Assembly (NCBI RefSeq): GCF_003151075.1
Contig: NZ_CP029482.1
Coordinates: 5,022,001-5,086,000, forward strand
DNA: 64,000 bases
Origin: Pseudomonas sp. 31-12
GTDB lineage: Bacteria > Pseudomonadota > Gammaproteobacteria > Pseudomonadales > Pseudomonadaceae
Direction of reading: 5' to 3'
Shown here: positions 16,316-24,908 of the stretch, piece after piece
Numbering within the stretch: the stretch's first letter is position 1
Layout of the letters: every line of letters starts with the position of its first letter
Position numbers and translations under genes: made by a program
Notes under the pieces: model-generated
What the model was told of the DNA's origin: nothing
The model's database searches: none
What the model saw: the letters and a program-made list of their open reading frames with translations, nothing else

Positions 16316-17119
16316 TCAGACCTTCGCGCCAAGCTCCGCAGACAGCCGGGCTGTGACCCCTTTGATCAGGGGAATCAGCTCGGCCATTTTTTCCAGCGGC
16401 ATGTACGGCACGGTGCTGGCGATGCTGATGCCGGCGACGATGCGCTTGCTGGCATCGCGGATCGGCGCCGCGACACAGCGGATCGACGGTTCGTTATCTT
16501 CCAGATCGAAGGCGTAACCGCCGGCCACGTACTCGATCATGCGCTGCTGAAATTGCTCCCAGGACTGCTCCGGGTGCAGCGGCCAGAACTGATTTTTCCC
16601 ACCTGCCGGCAGGCTGACTTCGTACAGCCTCTGCCATTCTTCCTGTGTGTCATCGAGCATCAGCGCCTTGCCGATCCCGGTGCGCGCCAACGGCATGCGA
16701 TGGCCGACCCGCGAACGCATTTCCGGGCCATTGCGCCCCGGATTCTTGTGCAGGTACAGCACTTCGTCGCCCTCACGAATTGCCAGGTGAATGGTGTCGC
16801 CGGTCAGCGCCGACAACTCATCCAGATAGGGTCCGGCCAGGGTCACCAACGGCAACTCTTCACGCGCCTGAAAACCCAGCTCGATCAGCTTCGGCCCCAG
16901 CAGATAACCGACTTGCGGAACGACGCGCAGGTAACGCTCGTCCACCAGGCAACTGGCCAGACGATGGGTGGTGCTGCGCGTCGTGCCGATCAGCCGGGCG
17001 ATTTCCTTGAGATCGCGGGCGCCACTGGCCACGGCCTGAACCACACCCAGGCCACGAAGCAGTGTCTGGGTGCCGGTTGGCGCGGCGTCCTTGGCGATTT
17101 TTGGGGCATCTTCCTGCAT
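16316..17119 (-). CDS. IclR-family regulator of the galactonate operon
   Basis: A 267-residue IclR-type regulator. The N-terminal winged helix (about residues 18-80, ETF-like segment DLKEIARLIGTTRSTTHRL) is followed by the effector-binding domain (GDTIHLAIREGDEVLYL, RVGHRMPLARTGIGKALML, PSIRCVAAPIRD, GISIASTVPYM). It is the last gene of dgoK-dgoA-dgoD-MFS-iclR, 60 bases after the transporter gene. IclR proteins bind roughly 15-base palindromes with one unpaired central base, which is the form of the operator at 21612-21626, so this is the best candidate for that site. The effector could be galactonate or a KDGal derivative. Confidence 0.85.
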   Translation of the reverse strand: MQEDAPKIAKDAAPTGTQTLLRGLGVVQAVASGARDLKEIARLIGTTRSTTHRLASCLVDERYLRVVPQVGYLLGPKLIELGFQAREELPLVTLAGPYLDELSALTGDTIHLAIREGDEVLYLHKNPGRNGPEMRSRVGHRMPLARTGIGKALMLDDTQEEWQRLYEVSLPAGGKNQFWPLHPEQSWEQFQQRMIEYVAGGYAFDLEDNEPSIRCVAAPIRDASKRIVAGISIASTVPYMPLEKMAELIPLIKGVTARLSAELGAKV

Positions 17120-17179
17120 ATCCAGCCTTTACCGTTGAGCGAGTGAACGGGCGGCATTATGGTCGCCCGATGGCTGCGA

Positions 17180-18490
17180 CTACAACTTGATACGCTCGAC
17201 CTTGCCGACCAGCAAGATGTAGGAAAGCGCGCCAATCAATGCCAGAACCGAAATGTAGGTGATCGCGGGGGCAAACGAATCACCAGTCGCCAGGAAACCG
17301 ATGACGATCGGCGTGGTAATCGCCGACAGGTTGCCAATGAAGTTGAACACCCCGCCGGTCAACCCGAGCAACCGCGCCGGAGCCAGCGTCGACACCAGCG
17401 ACCAGGTGATCGAAGCCAGCCCGTTACCGAAGAACGCCAACGCGAGGAAGGCAATCACCAACGGCGTCGATTCAACAAAGTTGGCGCCGATGATCGAGGT
17501 GGAAATCAGCAAGCCACCAATGATCGGCAATTTGCGCGCGAAGCCCACGGTGTAGCCGCGACGGATCAGGAAATCGGAGAAGAACCCGGAACACAGCACG
17601 CCGATGAAGGCCGCAAGAAATGGCAGCGACGCCAACAGGCCGGACTTGATGAAGTCCATGCCGCGGTATTTCACCAGGTAGGTCGGGAACCATGTCAGGA
17701 AAAACCACAGCGTCGAGTTGAGGCAGAACTGCCCGAGGTAGATGCCCCACAATTTGCGTTTGGTCAGCACGATGCCGAGGTCGGTCCAGCTGAATTTGGC
17801 CTTGACCTTGGCTTGCTCGGCCTGGATATCCACCAGCCCGCCGCCTTCGCGAATGAGCTCGATTTCGGCGTCGTTGGCGCCTTTGAAATCCCGAGGCTCG
17901 CGATACACCGCATACCAGATCACCGCCCAGAGAATGCCCACCGCACCGGTGCTGACAAACACCATGTGCCAGCCAAACTCATGCTGCAGCCAGGCGAGTA
18001 CCGGCGTCAGGAATGCCAGCCCCACGAACTGCCCGGAAGTGTAGAAACCGATCGCTGTGGCGCGTTCGCGTTCCGGGAACCAGGTGGTGACCACCCGGCT
18101 GTTGATCGGATACGCCGGCGCTTCCAGGGCACCGACCGCCATGCGCAAGACGAACAGCGCGATGAAGCTGGCCGCGAAACCGAGCATCACCGTGGCGATC
18201 GACCACAGCAGCAAGGCGACGCTGTAGAGGATGCGTGGCGGCACGCGATCGACCAGCCAGCCGCCGGGGATTTGCATCGCGGCGTAGGTCCAGCCGAACG
18301 CCGAGAAAATCAGCCCGACGTGGATCGGGTCGATACCCAGTTCGCTGGTCAGCGCGGGGGCGGCGATGGACAGGTTGCTGCGGTCGAGGTAGTTGATAAC
18401 CACCGTGATGAACAGCAGCACCATGATGAAAAAACGCTTGCGGCTGGGCGCCACCAACGACGCCTGCCCGGTAAGGGTTTGCGGTTGCAT
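17180..18490 (-). CDS. MFS transporter, probable D-galactonate permease
   Basis: A 436-residue major-facilitator protein with about twelve transmembrane segments. It belongs to the anion:cation symporter group that includes hexuronate, glucarate and galactonate carriers, judging by INYLDRSNLSIAAP, GWTYAAMQIPGGWLVDR, RMAVGALEAPAYPINSRVV, TWFPERERATAIGFY and the loop preceding GILWAVIWYAVYREPRD. Its place after dgoD and before the IclR gene points to D-galactonate as substrate (DgoT-like). A REPIN element separates it from dgoD. Confidence 0.87.
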   Translation of the reverse strand: MQPQTLTGQASLVAPSRKRFFIMVLLFITVVINYLDRSNLSIAAPALTSELGIDPIHVGLIFSAFGWTYAAMQIPGGWLVDRVPPRILYSVALLLWSIATVMLGFAASFIALFVLRMAVGALEAPAYPINSRVVTTWFPERERATAIGFYTSGQFVGLAFLTPVLAWLQHEFGWHMVFVSTGAVGILWAVIWYAVYREPRDFKGANDAEIELIREGGGLVDIQAEQAKVKAKFSWTDLGIVLTKRKLWGIYLGQFCLNSTLWFFLTWFPTYLVKYRGMDFIKSGLLASLPFLAAFIGVLCSGFFSDFLIRRGYTVGFARKLPIIGGLLISTSIIGANFVESTPLVIAFLALAFFGNGLASITWSLVSTLAPARLLGLTGGVFNFIGNLSAITTPIVIGFLATGDSFAPAITYISVLALIGALSYILLVGKVERIKL

Positions 18491-18570
18491 GGGGAATGCC
18501 TCTTCTTATGTTTATTGAGGTCGATGTGAAACTGGATTGATGCAGATCTCCCTGTCCATGGAGATCAAAC

Positions 18571-18660
18571 TGTGGGAGCCAGCCTGCTGGCGATAGCGGT
18601 GTGTCCGTCACCCTAAATGCCGGGTGTGCCGGCCAAATCGCCAGCAGGCTGGCTCCCACA
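18571..18660. repeat. REPIN-like inverted REP pair within the dgo operon
   Basis: TGTGGGAGCCAGCCTGCTGG (18571-18590) and its reverse complement at 18641-18660 flank a 50-base spacer. The pair lies between dgoD and the transporter gene and could form a long hairpin in the dgo mRNA, affecting its stability or distal-gene expression. Confidence 0.88.
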
Positions 18661-18686
18661 GGGATTAGCGGTGGGTCAGGGAAAAC

Positions 18687-19835
18687 TCACCACTCGGCAA
18701 AACTGCCATCGGCATGGCGCCAGATCGGGTTACGCCAGCGGTGGCCGACGGCGGCGCGTTCGATCACGTATTCCTCGTTAATCTCAATGCCCAGGCCCGG
18801 GCCATTCGGGATTTTCACGAAGCCTTTGTCGTAGTCGAACACTCGCGGATCTTTCACGTAATCGAGCAGGTCGTTGCTCTCGTTGTAGTGGATGCCCAGG
18901 CTCTGCTCCTGAATGAACGCGTTGTAACAAACCGCGTCCAGTTGCAGGCACGCCGCCAGTGCAATCGGGCCCAACGGGCAATGCAGCGCCAGCGCCACGT
19001 CGTAGGCTTCGGCCATGTTGGCAATCTTGCGGGTTTCGGTGATGCCGCCGGCGTGGGACGCGTCCGGCTGGATGATGTCGACGTAACCTTCGCTGAGCAC
19101 GCGCTTGAAATCCCAGCGCGAGAACAAGCGCTCGCCGAGGGCAATCGGGGTGCTGGTCAGCGGCGCCAGTTCCTTCAATGCTTCATAGTTTTCGCTGAGC
19201 ACTGGCTCTTCGATGAACATCAGTTTGTACGGATCAAGTTCCTTCATCAGCACCTTGGCCATCGGCTTGTGCACCCGGCCATGGAAGTCCACACCGATGC
19301 CGACGTTCGGGCCTACCGCATCACGTACGGCGGCAACGTTGGCCAGGGCCAGGTCGACTTTCTCGAAGGAATCGAGGAACTGCAGCTCTTCGGTGCCGTT
19401 CATTTTCACCGCGGTGAAACCACGCTCGACCGCTTCTTTCGCCGCGCGAGCGGTGTCCGCCGGGCGGTCGCCACCGATCCACGAGTAGACGCGAATCTTG
19501 TCGCGCACCTGGCCGCCCAGCAGGTCGCTGACCGACACGCCCAGGGCCTTGCCCTTGATGTCCCACAACGCCTGGTCGATACCGGCCAGCGCACTCATGT
19601 GGATCGCGCCGCCCCGGTAGAAGCCGCCACGGTAAAGCACCGTCCAGATGTCTTCAATGTTGCGTGGGTCTTTACCGATCAGGTAATCGGACAGTTCTTC
19701 AACGGCTGCGGCGACCGTGTGCGCGCGGCCTTCGACCACGGGCTCGCCCCAACCGGTGACGCCCTCGTCGGTTTCGACCTTGAGGAAGCACCAGCGCGGC
19801 GGAACGATGAAGGTGGTGAGTTTGGTGATTTTCAT
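18687..19835 (-). CDS. dgoD: D-galactonate dehydratase
   Basis: A 382-residue enolase-superfamily enzyme that dehydrates D-galactonate to 2-dehydro-3-deoxy-D-galactonate. Metal ligands Asp183, Glu209 and Glu235 and the catalytic histidines His185 and His285 occur at the same numbers as in E. coli DgoD (VDFHGR, FIEEP, LGERLF, LHCPLGP). The C-terminal [18 protein letters not shown] is also typical. It lies 60 bases after dgoA in the dgo operon. Activity on D-galactonate is confident from the residue-level match. Confidence 0.96.
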   Translation of the reverse strand: MKITKLTTFIVPPRWCFLKVETDEGVTGWGEPVVEGRAHTVAAAVEELSDYLIGKDPRNIEDIWTVLYRGGFYRGGAIHMSALAGIDQALWDIKGKALGVSVSDLLGGQVRDKIRVYSWIGGDRPADTARAAKEAVERGFTAVKMNGTEELQFLDSFEKVDLALANVAAVRDAVGPNVGIGVDFHGRVHKPMAKVLMKELDPYKLMFIEEPVLSENYEALKELAPLTSTPIALGERLFSRWDFKRVLSEGYVDIIQPDASHAGGITETRKIANMAEAYDVALALHCPLGPIALAACLQLDAVCYNAFIQEQSLGIHYNESNDLLDYVKDPRVFDYDKGFVKIPNGPGLGIEINEEYVIERAAVGHRWRNPIWRHADGSFAEW

Positions 19836-19895
19836 CTCTGCTCTCTTTTGTAAATGCAGCTCTTATAGATGCAGCGCGCTCGGCGCCAGAAAGTC

Positions 19896-20516
19896 TTAAC
19901 GCAGAGCGTTCCATGCAGCGACATAGGCCTTGGCGTTTACCGCCACGTCCTCAGGCGTCATGCCCGGTTTGAACAACCCGGAACCCAGTCCGAATCCCTT
20001 GACGCCGGCGTCGATAAACACCTGCATGTTGTCCGGCGTGATCCCGCCGACCGGCGCCAGAATCGTTTCCGCAGGCAGTACCGCGAGCCAGGCTTTGACG
20101 ACTGCCGGCCCCATCTGCTCGGCCGGGAACATTTTCAGCACATCCGCCCCTTCGGCCAGTGCGGCAAAGGCTTCAGTCGGCGTCGCAACACCCGGCGACA
20201 GAAACAGCCCCGCCGCTTTTGCTGCGCGCAGCACCTTGGGATCGCTGTGCGGCATGACGATCACCTGGCCGCCCGCCGCTTTCACTTGTTCGACCTGCTC
20301 CGGTGTCAGCACCGTGCCCGCACCAATCAGGCAATCGGCGGGCAAGGTACTGCGCAGGATGCGAATGCTTTCGTACGGCTCGGGGGAATTGAGCGGCACT
20401 TCGATGACGCGAAATCCGGCGGCGTAAAGGACTTCGCCGATGGCGGCCGCTTCTTGCGGGCGCAGGCCACGCAGGATCGCGATCAGACCGTTTTGCGCCA
20501 GTGCTTGCTTGAGCAT
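19896..20516 (-). CDS. dgoA: 2-dehydro-3-deoxy-6-phosphogalactonate aldolase
   Basis: A 206-residue class I aldolase that splits KDPGal to pyruvate and D-glyceraldehyde 3-phosphate. Motifs: IAILRGLRP, VIEVPLNSPEP, IGAGTVLTPEQV, and LKMFPAEQ with the Schiff-base Lys128; the phosphate-binding GGITPDNM follows. The start at 20516 is taken because CTGGAGG lies 6 bases upstream and it leaves 19 bases after dgoK; upstream in-frame codons overlap dgoK. The KDPG-aldolase family also includes Eda, but the operon settles the substrate as KDPGal. Confidence 0.94.
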   Translation of the reverse strand: MLKQALAQNGLIAILRGLRPQEAAAIGEVLYAAGFRVIEVPLNSPEPYESIRILRSTLPADCLIGAGTVLTPEQVEQVKAAGGQVIVMPHSDPKVLRAAKAAGLFLSPGVATPTEAFAALAEGADVLKMFPAEQMGPAVVKAWLAVLPAETILAPVGGITPDNMQVFIDAGVKGFGLGSGLFKPGMTPEDVAVNAKAYVAAWNALR

Positions 20517-20535
20517 GTCAGACCTCCAGTCAGGT

Positions 20536-21528
20536 TTAACGGGGTGGGTGTGCAGCAATCAGTCCGGCGGCGACCGCCAACTGCCACAACCCGCGTTCGG
20601 TGGCTTGTTCGGCCAGCGCCACGCGGGCAAAACCGCAGGCGTCGAGGGCCCGGCTGTAGCGAGCACAGAGTTGGGAATTACCAATGAGAATGATCGACGG
20701 CAGATGAACGCTGTTGCGTCGGCGCCGCTGAACGTTGGCCAGCGCTGACAGCTCATGGCCGATCAGCAGGCCCGACAAATAGTCCGGTTGCGCGGTCGCG
20801 CTAAGTTCACCGGTCAACCCGAGGCTGCGGGCACTGAACATGGTCGACAGCGGCCCGATCTCGCCCTCCGCCGACAGCGCCACTTGCACACCGCGATCAA
20901 ACGCCTGGCCATCGAAGGACGCGCCCTTTTGCTGGGTGCGCCCCAGAATGCTGTGTTCGCTGAGCACGGCAAAGATCTCGCCGGTCATGAAGGTGTCGAA
21001 ATGCACGATGCAACCGCCGGCCACTTCCACCCATTTCGAATGACTGCCCGGCAGGCCGATCAACAGATCACGGCCCTGCTCGATCGGCAGATTCTGCAGG
21101 ACACCGAGCACTTGGGTTTCTTCGCCGCGCATCACGTTCGGCAAACGCGAACGCTGAATCACGCCCGGCACGATGTGCACATCGACACCGCGAAGACTGC
21201 GAATGGTTTGTAGGGAAGTTCCGAGATTGGCGACGTTTGCCGGCGTGTCGCAGTAGGCCGCTTCGCGCCAGCCCTGTGCGCTGCCGACCATGCCACAGGC
21301 AATCACCGGCAGATCCGGCTGCGCGTCGAGCCAGTCACCGCACGCCTCGTCGAAGGCCAGTTCAAAACCGTCGGCGCATTCCTGGTCGTTGATGATTCGC
21401 GGCGTCCGGGGCAACTGCATGATCCCGGATGACAGCGAACGCTGTTCCAGCACCTGGCCACCCGCGGCGAGTTTGTAAGCACGTAATGAGGTCGTCCCCC
21501 AATCGAGCGCGATCAATTGCGCCAGCAT
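20536..21528 (-). CDS. dgoK: 2-dehydro-3-deoxygalactonokinase
   Basis: A 330-residue sugar kinase that makes KDPGal from 2-dehydro-3-deoxygalactonate using ATP. The N-terminus has LIALDWGTTSLRAYKL (phosphate-binding), with CGMVGSAQGWREAAYC, LLIGLPGSHSKWV and FMTGEIFAVLSEHSIL further on, as in DgoK. The ATG at 21528 is chosen for AGGTGA 5 bases upstream; the frame opens further but runs through the promoter. It is the first gene of the operon, and its promoter and operator (21568-21626) are nearly copied at 36943-37001. Confidence 0.95.
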   Translation of the reverse strand: MLAQLIALDWGTTSLRAYKLAAGGQVLEQRSLSSGIMQLPRTPRIINDQECADGFELAFDEACGDWLDAQPDLPVIACGMVGSAQGWREAAYCDTPANVANLGTSLQTIRSLRGVDVHIVPGVIQRSRLPNVMRGEETQVLGVLQNLPIEQGRDLLIGLPGSHSKWVEVAGGCIVHFDTFMTGEIFAVLSEHSILGRTQQKGASFDGQAFDRGVQVALSAEGEIGPLSTMFSARSLGLTGELSATAQPDYLSGLLIGHELSALANVQRRRRNSVHLPSIILIGNSQLCARYSRALDACGFARVALAEQATERGLWQLAVAAGLIAAHPPR

Positions 21529-21567
21529 CGCTTCACCTGTTTTGTTTATTGGCAGTGAGTGAGCTGG

Positions 21568-21626
21568 ACTATAAACCCGGAGGCGGAGAGATCTCAATAT
21601 ATAAATAACACTCCCATATTATGGGA
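21568..21626 (-). promoter_or_regulatory. dgo operon promoter and palindromic operator (copy 1)
   Basis: On the minus strand TTGAGA (21597-21592), 18 bases, then TATAGT (21573-21568) form the promoter. Fourteen bases upstream of the -35 box is the perfect palindrome TCCCATATTATGGGA (21612-21626). The same boxes, spacing and palindrome occur at 36943-37001, and both are followed by an ACAGGTGAAG ribosome-binding site before an ATG. The regulator is inferred to be the operon's IclR protein. Confidence 0.75.
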
Positions 21627-21709
21627 TTTACAAGTGTGACAAGATTTTCTCCGCCAACGCCTTAAAATGCCCGGCCATCGGAACGGCACCCAGCCCTCAA
21701 GGAAGAAAA

Positions 21710-22153
21710 ATGAAGATTGCTTTAAAGGCGCTGCTGTTCTGCAGTGCTCTCTGGTCCACCGCAGCATTCAGCGCATCGAAAGAATTGAAGGTGGGCGATA
21801 TCTGGGCCTACAAAACCCGGCCGGGCGAGGATGGATCGACACTGACGATCCTGAAAATCGAGAATTATCCAAAGCTGGGTAAGGTTGTTCACATCAGGGT
21901 GGATGGCTTTCGGATGATCAATCCGGTGACAGGTAGCGAGTTCAATGAAATGCCACACCTACCCTTCCAGGCAAAAGCCTTGGAACGCAGCATCACCCAT
22001 CGCATGGGGGAAACCGCAGATATTCCGGAATTCAGTCAAGGTTATGCGACATGGAAAGCGGCCCTTGATGAGGGTAAGGCCGGGGCTTTCAAGATTACCG
22101 TTCGACAAGTCCTCGGAGGATTGATCAATAGTTATTGGGAAGCCAGTGACTGA
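21710..22153 (+). CDS. Hypothetical exported protein
   Basis: A 147-residue protein with a clear signal peptide (MKIALKALLFCSALWSTAAFSA). The mature part contains ELKVGDIWAYKTRPGEDGSTLTILKIE and KVVHIRVDGFRM, a beta-rich pattern, but I recognise no family. GGAAGAAAA precedes the ATG. It is divergent from dgoK, with 181 bases between, and converges on the lipoprotein gene at 22205. Predicted periplasmic; function unknown. Confidence 0.7.
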   Translation: MKIALKALLFCSALWSTAAFSASKELKVGDIWAYKTRPGEDGSTLTILKIENYPKLGKVVHIRVDGFRMINPVTGSEFNEMPHLPFQAKALERSITHRMGETADIPEFSQGYATWKAALDEGKAGAFKITVRQVLGGLINSYWEASD

Positions 22154-22204
22154 GTCATTGAGAAACTGTTTTCCCGGCAAACAAACTCGAATCACATGGT
22201 TTGT

Positions 22205-22702
22205 TTACTGGTGAGAAATAGCCTTCAACAGCTCTGCGGTTGGCACATGCATGACTTTAGAGAAGTACGTATTGTACGTAGTGGTATGAACTCGATACAC
22301 ACACGAAATAAAGTCACGTTTCTTCAATAGCGGAATAAGCGCCGCTCCTTCCAAATAATCTTCTCCTCCTTTTCCGCTTTCCGACTCACTAAAAATAACA
22401 TTCGCTCGATAGAGCAACGGTGCCGGCTCATTCACTTTTTCTACCAAGCCAAAACCGGAACGCTTTATATGGTGTGCCTCGGTAAAATCCAAATCATCTT
22501 CTAAAGAACAGACCAACCCCTCACCTATTCGCGACTTAAACAACCCAAGAAGTTCCACATCGGAAGTGAAAAAAACCTGGTAAATCCCAGTATTCCGAAG
22601 TTCGCTTACACTGGAATACTCAAGGGTTGCGATAGGTCTTCCGTGATTGAGAGAACACGATGCACTCATCAAGATCATTAAAAACAAAAAAAACTTATGC
22701 AT
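22205..22702 (-). CDS. Lipoprotein, candidate immunity protein of the hydrolase
   Basis: A 165-residue predicted lipoprotein with a hydrophobic leader and lipobox SASC (Cys16). I recognise no domain in the mature part (LEYSSVSELRNTGIYQVFF, RSGFGLVEKVNEPAPLLYR). The gene is visibly richer in AT than its surroundings. It starts 6 bases after a predicted Ser-Asp-His hydrolase gene, which in turn overlaps a PAAR gene. In type VI secretion loci, a lipase effector is commonly followed by a periplasmic lipoprotein that neutralises it; this gene fits that place and location. Immunity function is inference. Confidence 0.6.
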   Translation of the reverse strand: MHKFFLFLMILMSASCSLNHGRPIATLEYSSVSELRNTGIYQVFFTSDVELLGLFKSRIGEGLVCSLEDDLDFTEAHHIKRSGFGLVEKVNEPAPLLYRANVIFSESESGKGGEDYLEGAALIPLLKKRDFISCVYRVHTTTYNTYFSKVMHVPTAELLKAISHQ

Positions 22703-22708
22703 CCAGAA

Positions 22709-23449
22709 TCACTCCCTGAAGTAGTTCAAAATCGACTCGTTGAATATTTGTCGGGCAGACTTGCCTCCAGGTAATGTCTGCACAAACATTCTGTCTGCAT
22801 CGGCATGATTGATATCTACCCTCCCCATGACATTGGGTCCCTGTATTATTTCCCACTGCTCACCAAAGTCCGCGACCAGATCCGATACATTCCAGTCTAG
22901 CGCTGCCGCCCGAATATTAACCCAGTAGTCAGCCTTGGGAGTGGGCTCTCGCCTATAGATACTTGAGATGCCGTAGACGATTTTCCCTTCACCTACCGGG
23001 TCCAGTGTAATCAGCATTTTTACTTTGAAGCCTTTGTCTGTCAGCACGCTGGAAAGGTGGGCACCATTCCACCCACCGAGACTATGACCAATGATGTAAA
23101 TCGCGGTAGAGCAATTAGGTATTCGACTCAGCACATTGCGTTCAAGATCATCATTACTAATAAAGGAATTATAACTTAGCGCCCACGAAGGACAGCGCTT
23201 CAAAATTTCCAGTTGCTTTGCATCGTCAACAGCAATCCTACGCACGTAATCGATATTATTATTAGGCCCTGTGCCGTAGTAACTTTCCTGATCGCCTGCA
23301 CCACCAATAAAAAATACAACCACGTCTCGTAAGGTGACAGGAACTTGCTTAACAGCCTGATCCGTTTTACAGGTCAATGTATGCGTTTTTACTTCTCTTT
23401 TTGGTAACTCTTGTTTCACCGCTGCTGCTTCACCAGCCATGCCAATCAC
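22709..23449 (-). CDS. Alpha/beta hydrolase, candidate type VI lipase effector
   Basis: A 246-residue protein with an alpha/beta hydrolase core. The elements are VVVFFIGGAGDQESYYG, the nucleophile elbow IIGHSLGGWNGAH (Ser123), LITLDPVGEG (Asp150) and DINHADADR (His215), a complete triad in order. It has no signal peptide, as expected of a type VI cargo. Its ATG overlaps the stop of the PAAR gene (ATGA) and a lipoprotein gene follows after 6 bases. PAAR-adjacent hydrolases of this form are typical Tle-like phospholipase effectors, though this one is small and the family is not assignable by eye. AT-rich relative to neighbours. Confidence 0.72.
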   Translation of the reverse strand: MIGMAGEAAAVKQELPKREVKTHTLTCKTDQAVKQVPVTLRDVVVFFIGGAGDQESYYGTGPNNNIDYVRRIAVDDAKQLEILKRCPSWALSYNSFISNDDLERNVLSRIPNCSTAIYIIGHSLGGWNGAHLSSVLTDKGFKVKMLITLDPVGEGKIVYGISSIYRREPTPKADYWVNIRAAALDWNVSDLVADFGEQWEIIQGPNVMGRVDINHADADRMFVQTLPGGKSARQIFNESILNYFRE

Positions 23450-23940
23450 TCCACAAACAGTTTAATGGTCTCGGCCAAATGAGAACTAACGGTGTGAGTA
23501 AACCCGGACGCATCCGTCACACCATGCTCTTCGCTTCCGTCACCACGCTGAATGGTGTAGGGGTGATAAGGCATTGGCTCACCGGTCGCATCATTCACCA
23601 CTTGTAGTCTGTCGGTGAAATGCACCGGCATGGGTAGCAACCCACTAAACGATGCTCCGCCTCCGCTTTGCCCAATGATAACGGTCCCGGAACCGCCGAT
23701 GACTACGTTGCCATGCCCGCCCGTGCTGTCGAGGGTTGCAGCATTGAGTCCATTGATGAAAACCGTACCCGAAACTGCGCCGGTAATTGGGCTGCCACAC
23801 GCAGATTTGTCTGTCATGCGAGCAGCGGCCAGGCCATCGAAAAAAACATCGGGCGATCCGGAAACAATTGGATTGGTGCCATGTCCGGGCAATGGGCACG
23901 AAGTAGGATCGGTAACGCGCGCAGCAGGTTTTCCACTCAA
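23446..23940 (-). CDS. PAAR-domain protein with a C-terminal beta-sandwich-like extension
   Basis: A 164-residue protein. Residues 1-95 are a PAAR domain (GKPAARVTDPTSCPLPGHG, GSPDVFFDGLAAARMTDKSACG, GSGTVIIGQSGG), the sharp tip fitted on a VgrG spike in type VI secretion. Residues about 105-164 (RLQVVNDATGEPMPYHPYTI, GVTDASGFTHTV) resemble the small transthyretin-like extension seen in VgrG and PAAR proteins, which may recruit cargo. I choose a TTG start at 23940 because AAGGAG lies 7 bases before it and the domain begins there; the ATG at 24012 has no such site. It overlaps the hydrolase gene by four bases. Confidence 0.82.
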   Translation of the reverse strand: MSGKPAARVTDPTSCPLPGHGTNPIVSGSPDVFFDGLAAARMTDKSACGSPITGAVSGTVFINGLNAATLDSTGGHGNVVIGGSGTVIIGQSGGGASFSGLLPMPVHFTDRLQVVNDATGEPMPYHPYTIQRGDGSEEHGVTDASGFTHTVSSHLAETIKLFVE

Positions 23941-24170
23941 GTCAAAGCTCCTTGCTTTTTGAGTTTTAAAGCGATGGTGGCAAACATCCAGGGCACAAAA
24001 CAGATGCACCAACAGCGTTCAACCAAACCGGATAGTAGATGGCGGTGACGAATGTCGAAATGAAAATGCCATCGGCATTGCAGGTGTCATCCGTGAGCGC
24101 GCAAAGGCGCACAGGATGACGGACTAGACCCGTGGCGACAACTGGATTCAGCGCAAGAAAACAACGTTTA

Positions 24171-24653
24171 TCAACTCCCCTCGGCAAACTCGCGCAACAC
24201 CTTCCCATCCATCCGATACCGAACCCACTCTTCCTGTGGCTGCGCCCCCAGCGACTTGTAAAATTCGATCGCCGGTTTGTTCCAGTCCAGCACGCTCCAC
24301 TCGAAGCGTCCGCAGTCATTGGCGCAGGCGATTTTGGCGAGGTGGCGCAGCAAGGTTTTACCGGCGCCGCCACCGCGCTGTTGGGGGGTGATGTAGAGGT
24401 CTTCGAGGTACAGGCAGTTGCTGCCGAGCCAGGTGGAATAGCTGAAGAAGAACACCGCGAAGCCGATCGGCAAGCCGTCGCGCAGGCAGATCAGGCCGTG
24501 GGCGGTGGCGCCTTCACTGAACAGGCTGCGTTCGATGTCGGCAACGCTGGCGATGACTTCGTGGCGGGCACGTTCGTAGTCGGCCAGTTCAGTGATGAAC
24601 CCGAGGATTTGCGGTGCATCGCTGGGGGTCGCCGGGCGGATCTCGATCGTCAT
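24171..24653 (-). CDS. GNAT-family N-acetyltransferase
   Basis: A 160-residue GNAT enzyme. It has MTIEIRPATPSDAPQILGFI, the acceptor-side LEDLYITPQQRGGGAGKTLL with the acetyl-CoA phosphate-binding QRGGGAGK loop, and CGRFEWSVLDWNKPAIEFYKS. This layout is close to diamine (spermidine/spermine-type) acetyltransferases, but the substrate is not decided by sequence. Start at 24653 places the conserved IRPAT strand at the N-terminus. The 230 bases between its stop and the PAAR start hold no supportable gene. Confidence 0.85.
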   Translation of the reverse strand: MTIEIRPATPSDAPQILGFITELADYERARHEVIASVADIERSLFSEGATAHGLICLRDGLPIGFAVFFFSYSTWLGSNCLYLEDLYITPQQRGGGAGKTLLRHLAKIACANDCGRFEWSVLDWNKPAIEFYKSLGAQPQEEWVRYRMDGKVLREFAEGS

Positions 24654-24730
24654 GGACGTGCCTTTGTCGAAAGTTGAAAACGCCATACTAAGTCGGCGCT
24701 CGTTACATGGGAAATCTTACGGAGGGTAGC

Positions 24731-24867
24731 TTTTGTGGCGAGGGGGCTTGCCCCCGTTGGGTTGCGCAACCGCCCCAGTACGGTCATCGTAATCTTCCAG
24801 GCAGGCAGCGTTGAGGATATCAGGACTGCTGCGCAGTCCAACGGGGGCAAGCCCCCTCGCCACAAAA
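24731..24867. repeat. REPIN-like element with perfect 30-bp inverted ends
   Basis: Bases 24731-24760 and 24838-24867 are exact reverse complements over 30 bases, of the TGTGGCGAGGGGGCTTGCCC REP type, around a 77-base spacer. A partial CCCTCGCCACA follows at 24871. It lies just upstream of the HD hydrolase gene. Confidence 0.92.
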
Positions 24868-24908
24868 GCTCCCTCGCCACATATTCGCGCTCACTTAACA
24901 GGATGTTT

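Noticed and set aside
23966..24373. 135-codon minus-strand ORF overlapping the GNAT gene, with a hydrophobic end
   Set aside because: Its first half is a frame-shifted shadow of the acetyltransferase, and the 230-base gap portion has no start with a ribosome-binding site. A short gene remnant near the PAAR gene cannot be excluded but is not supported.
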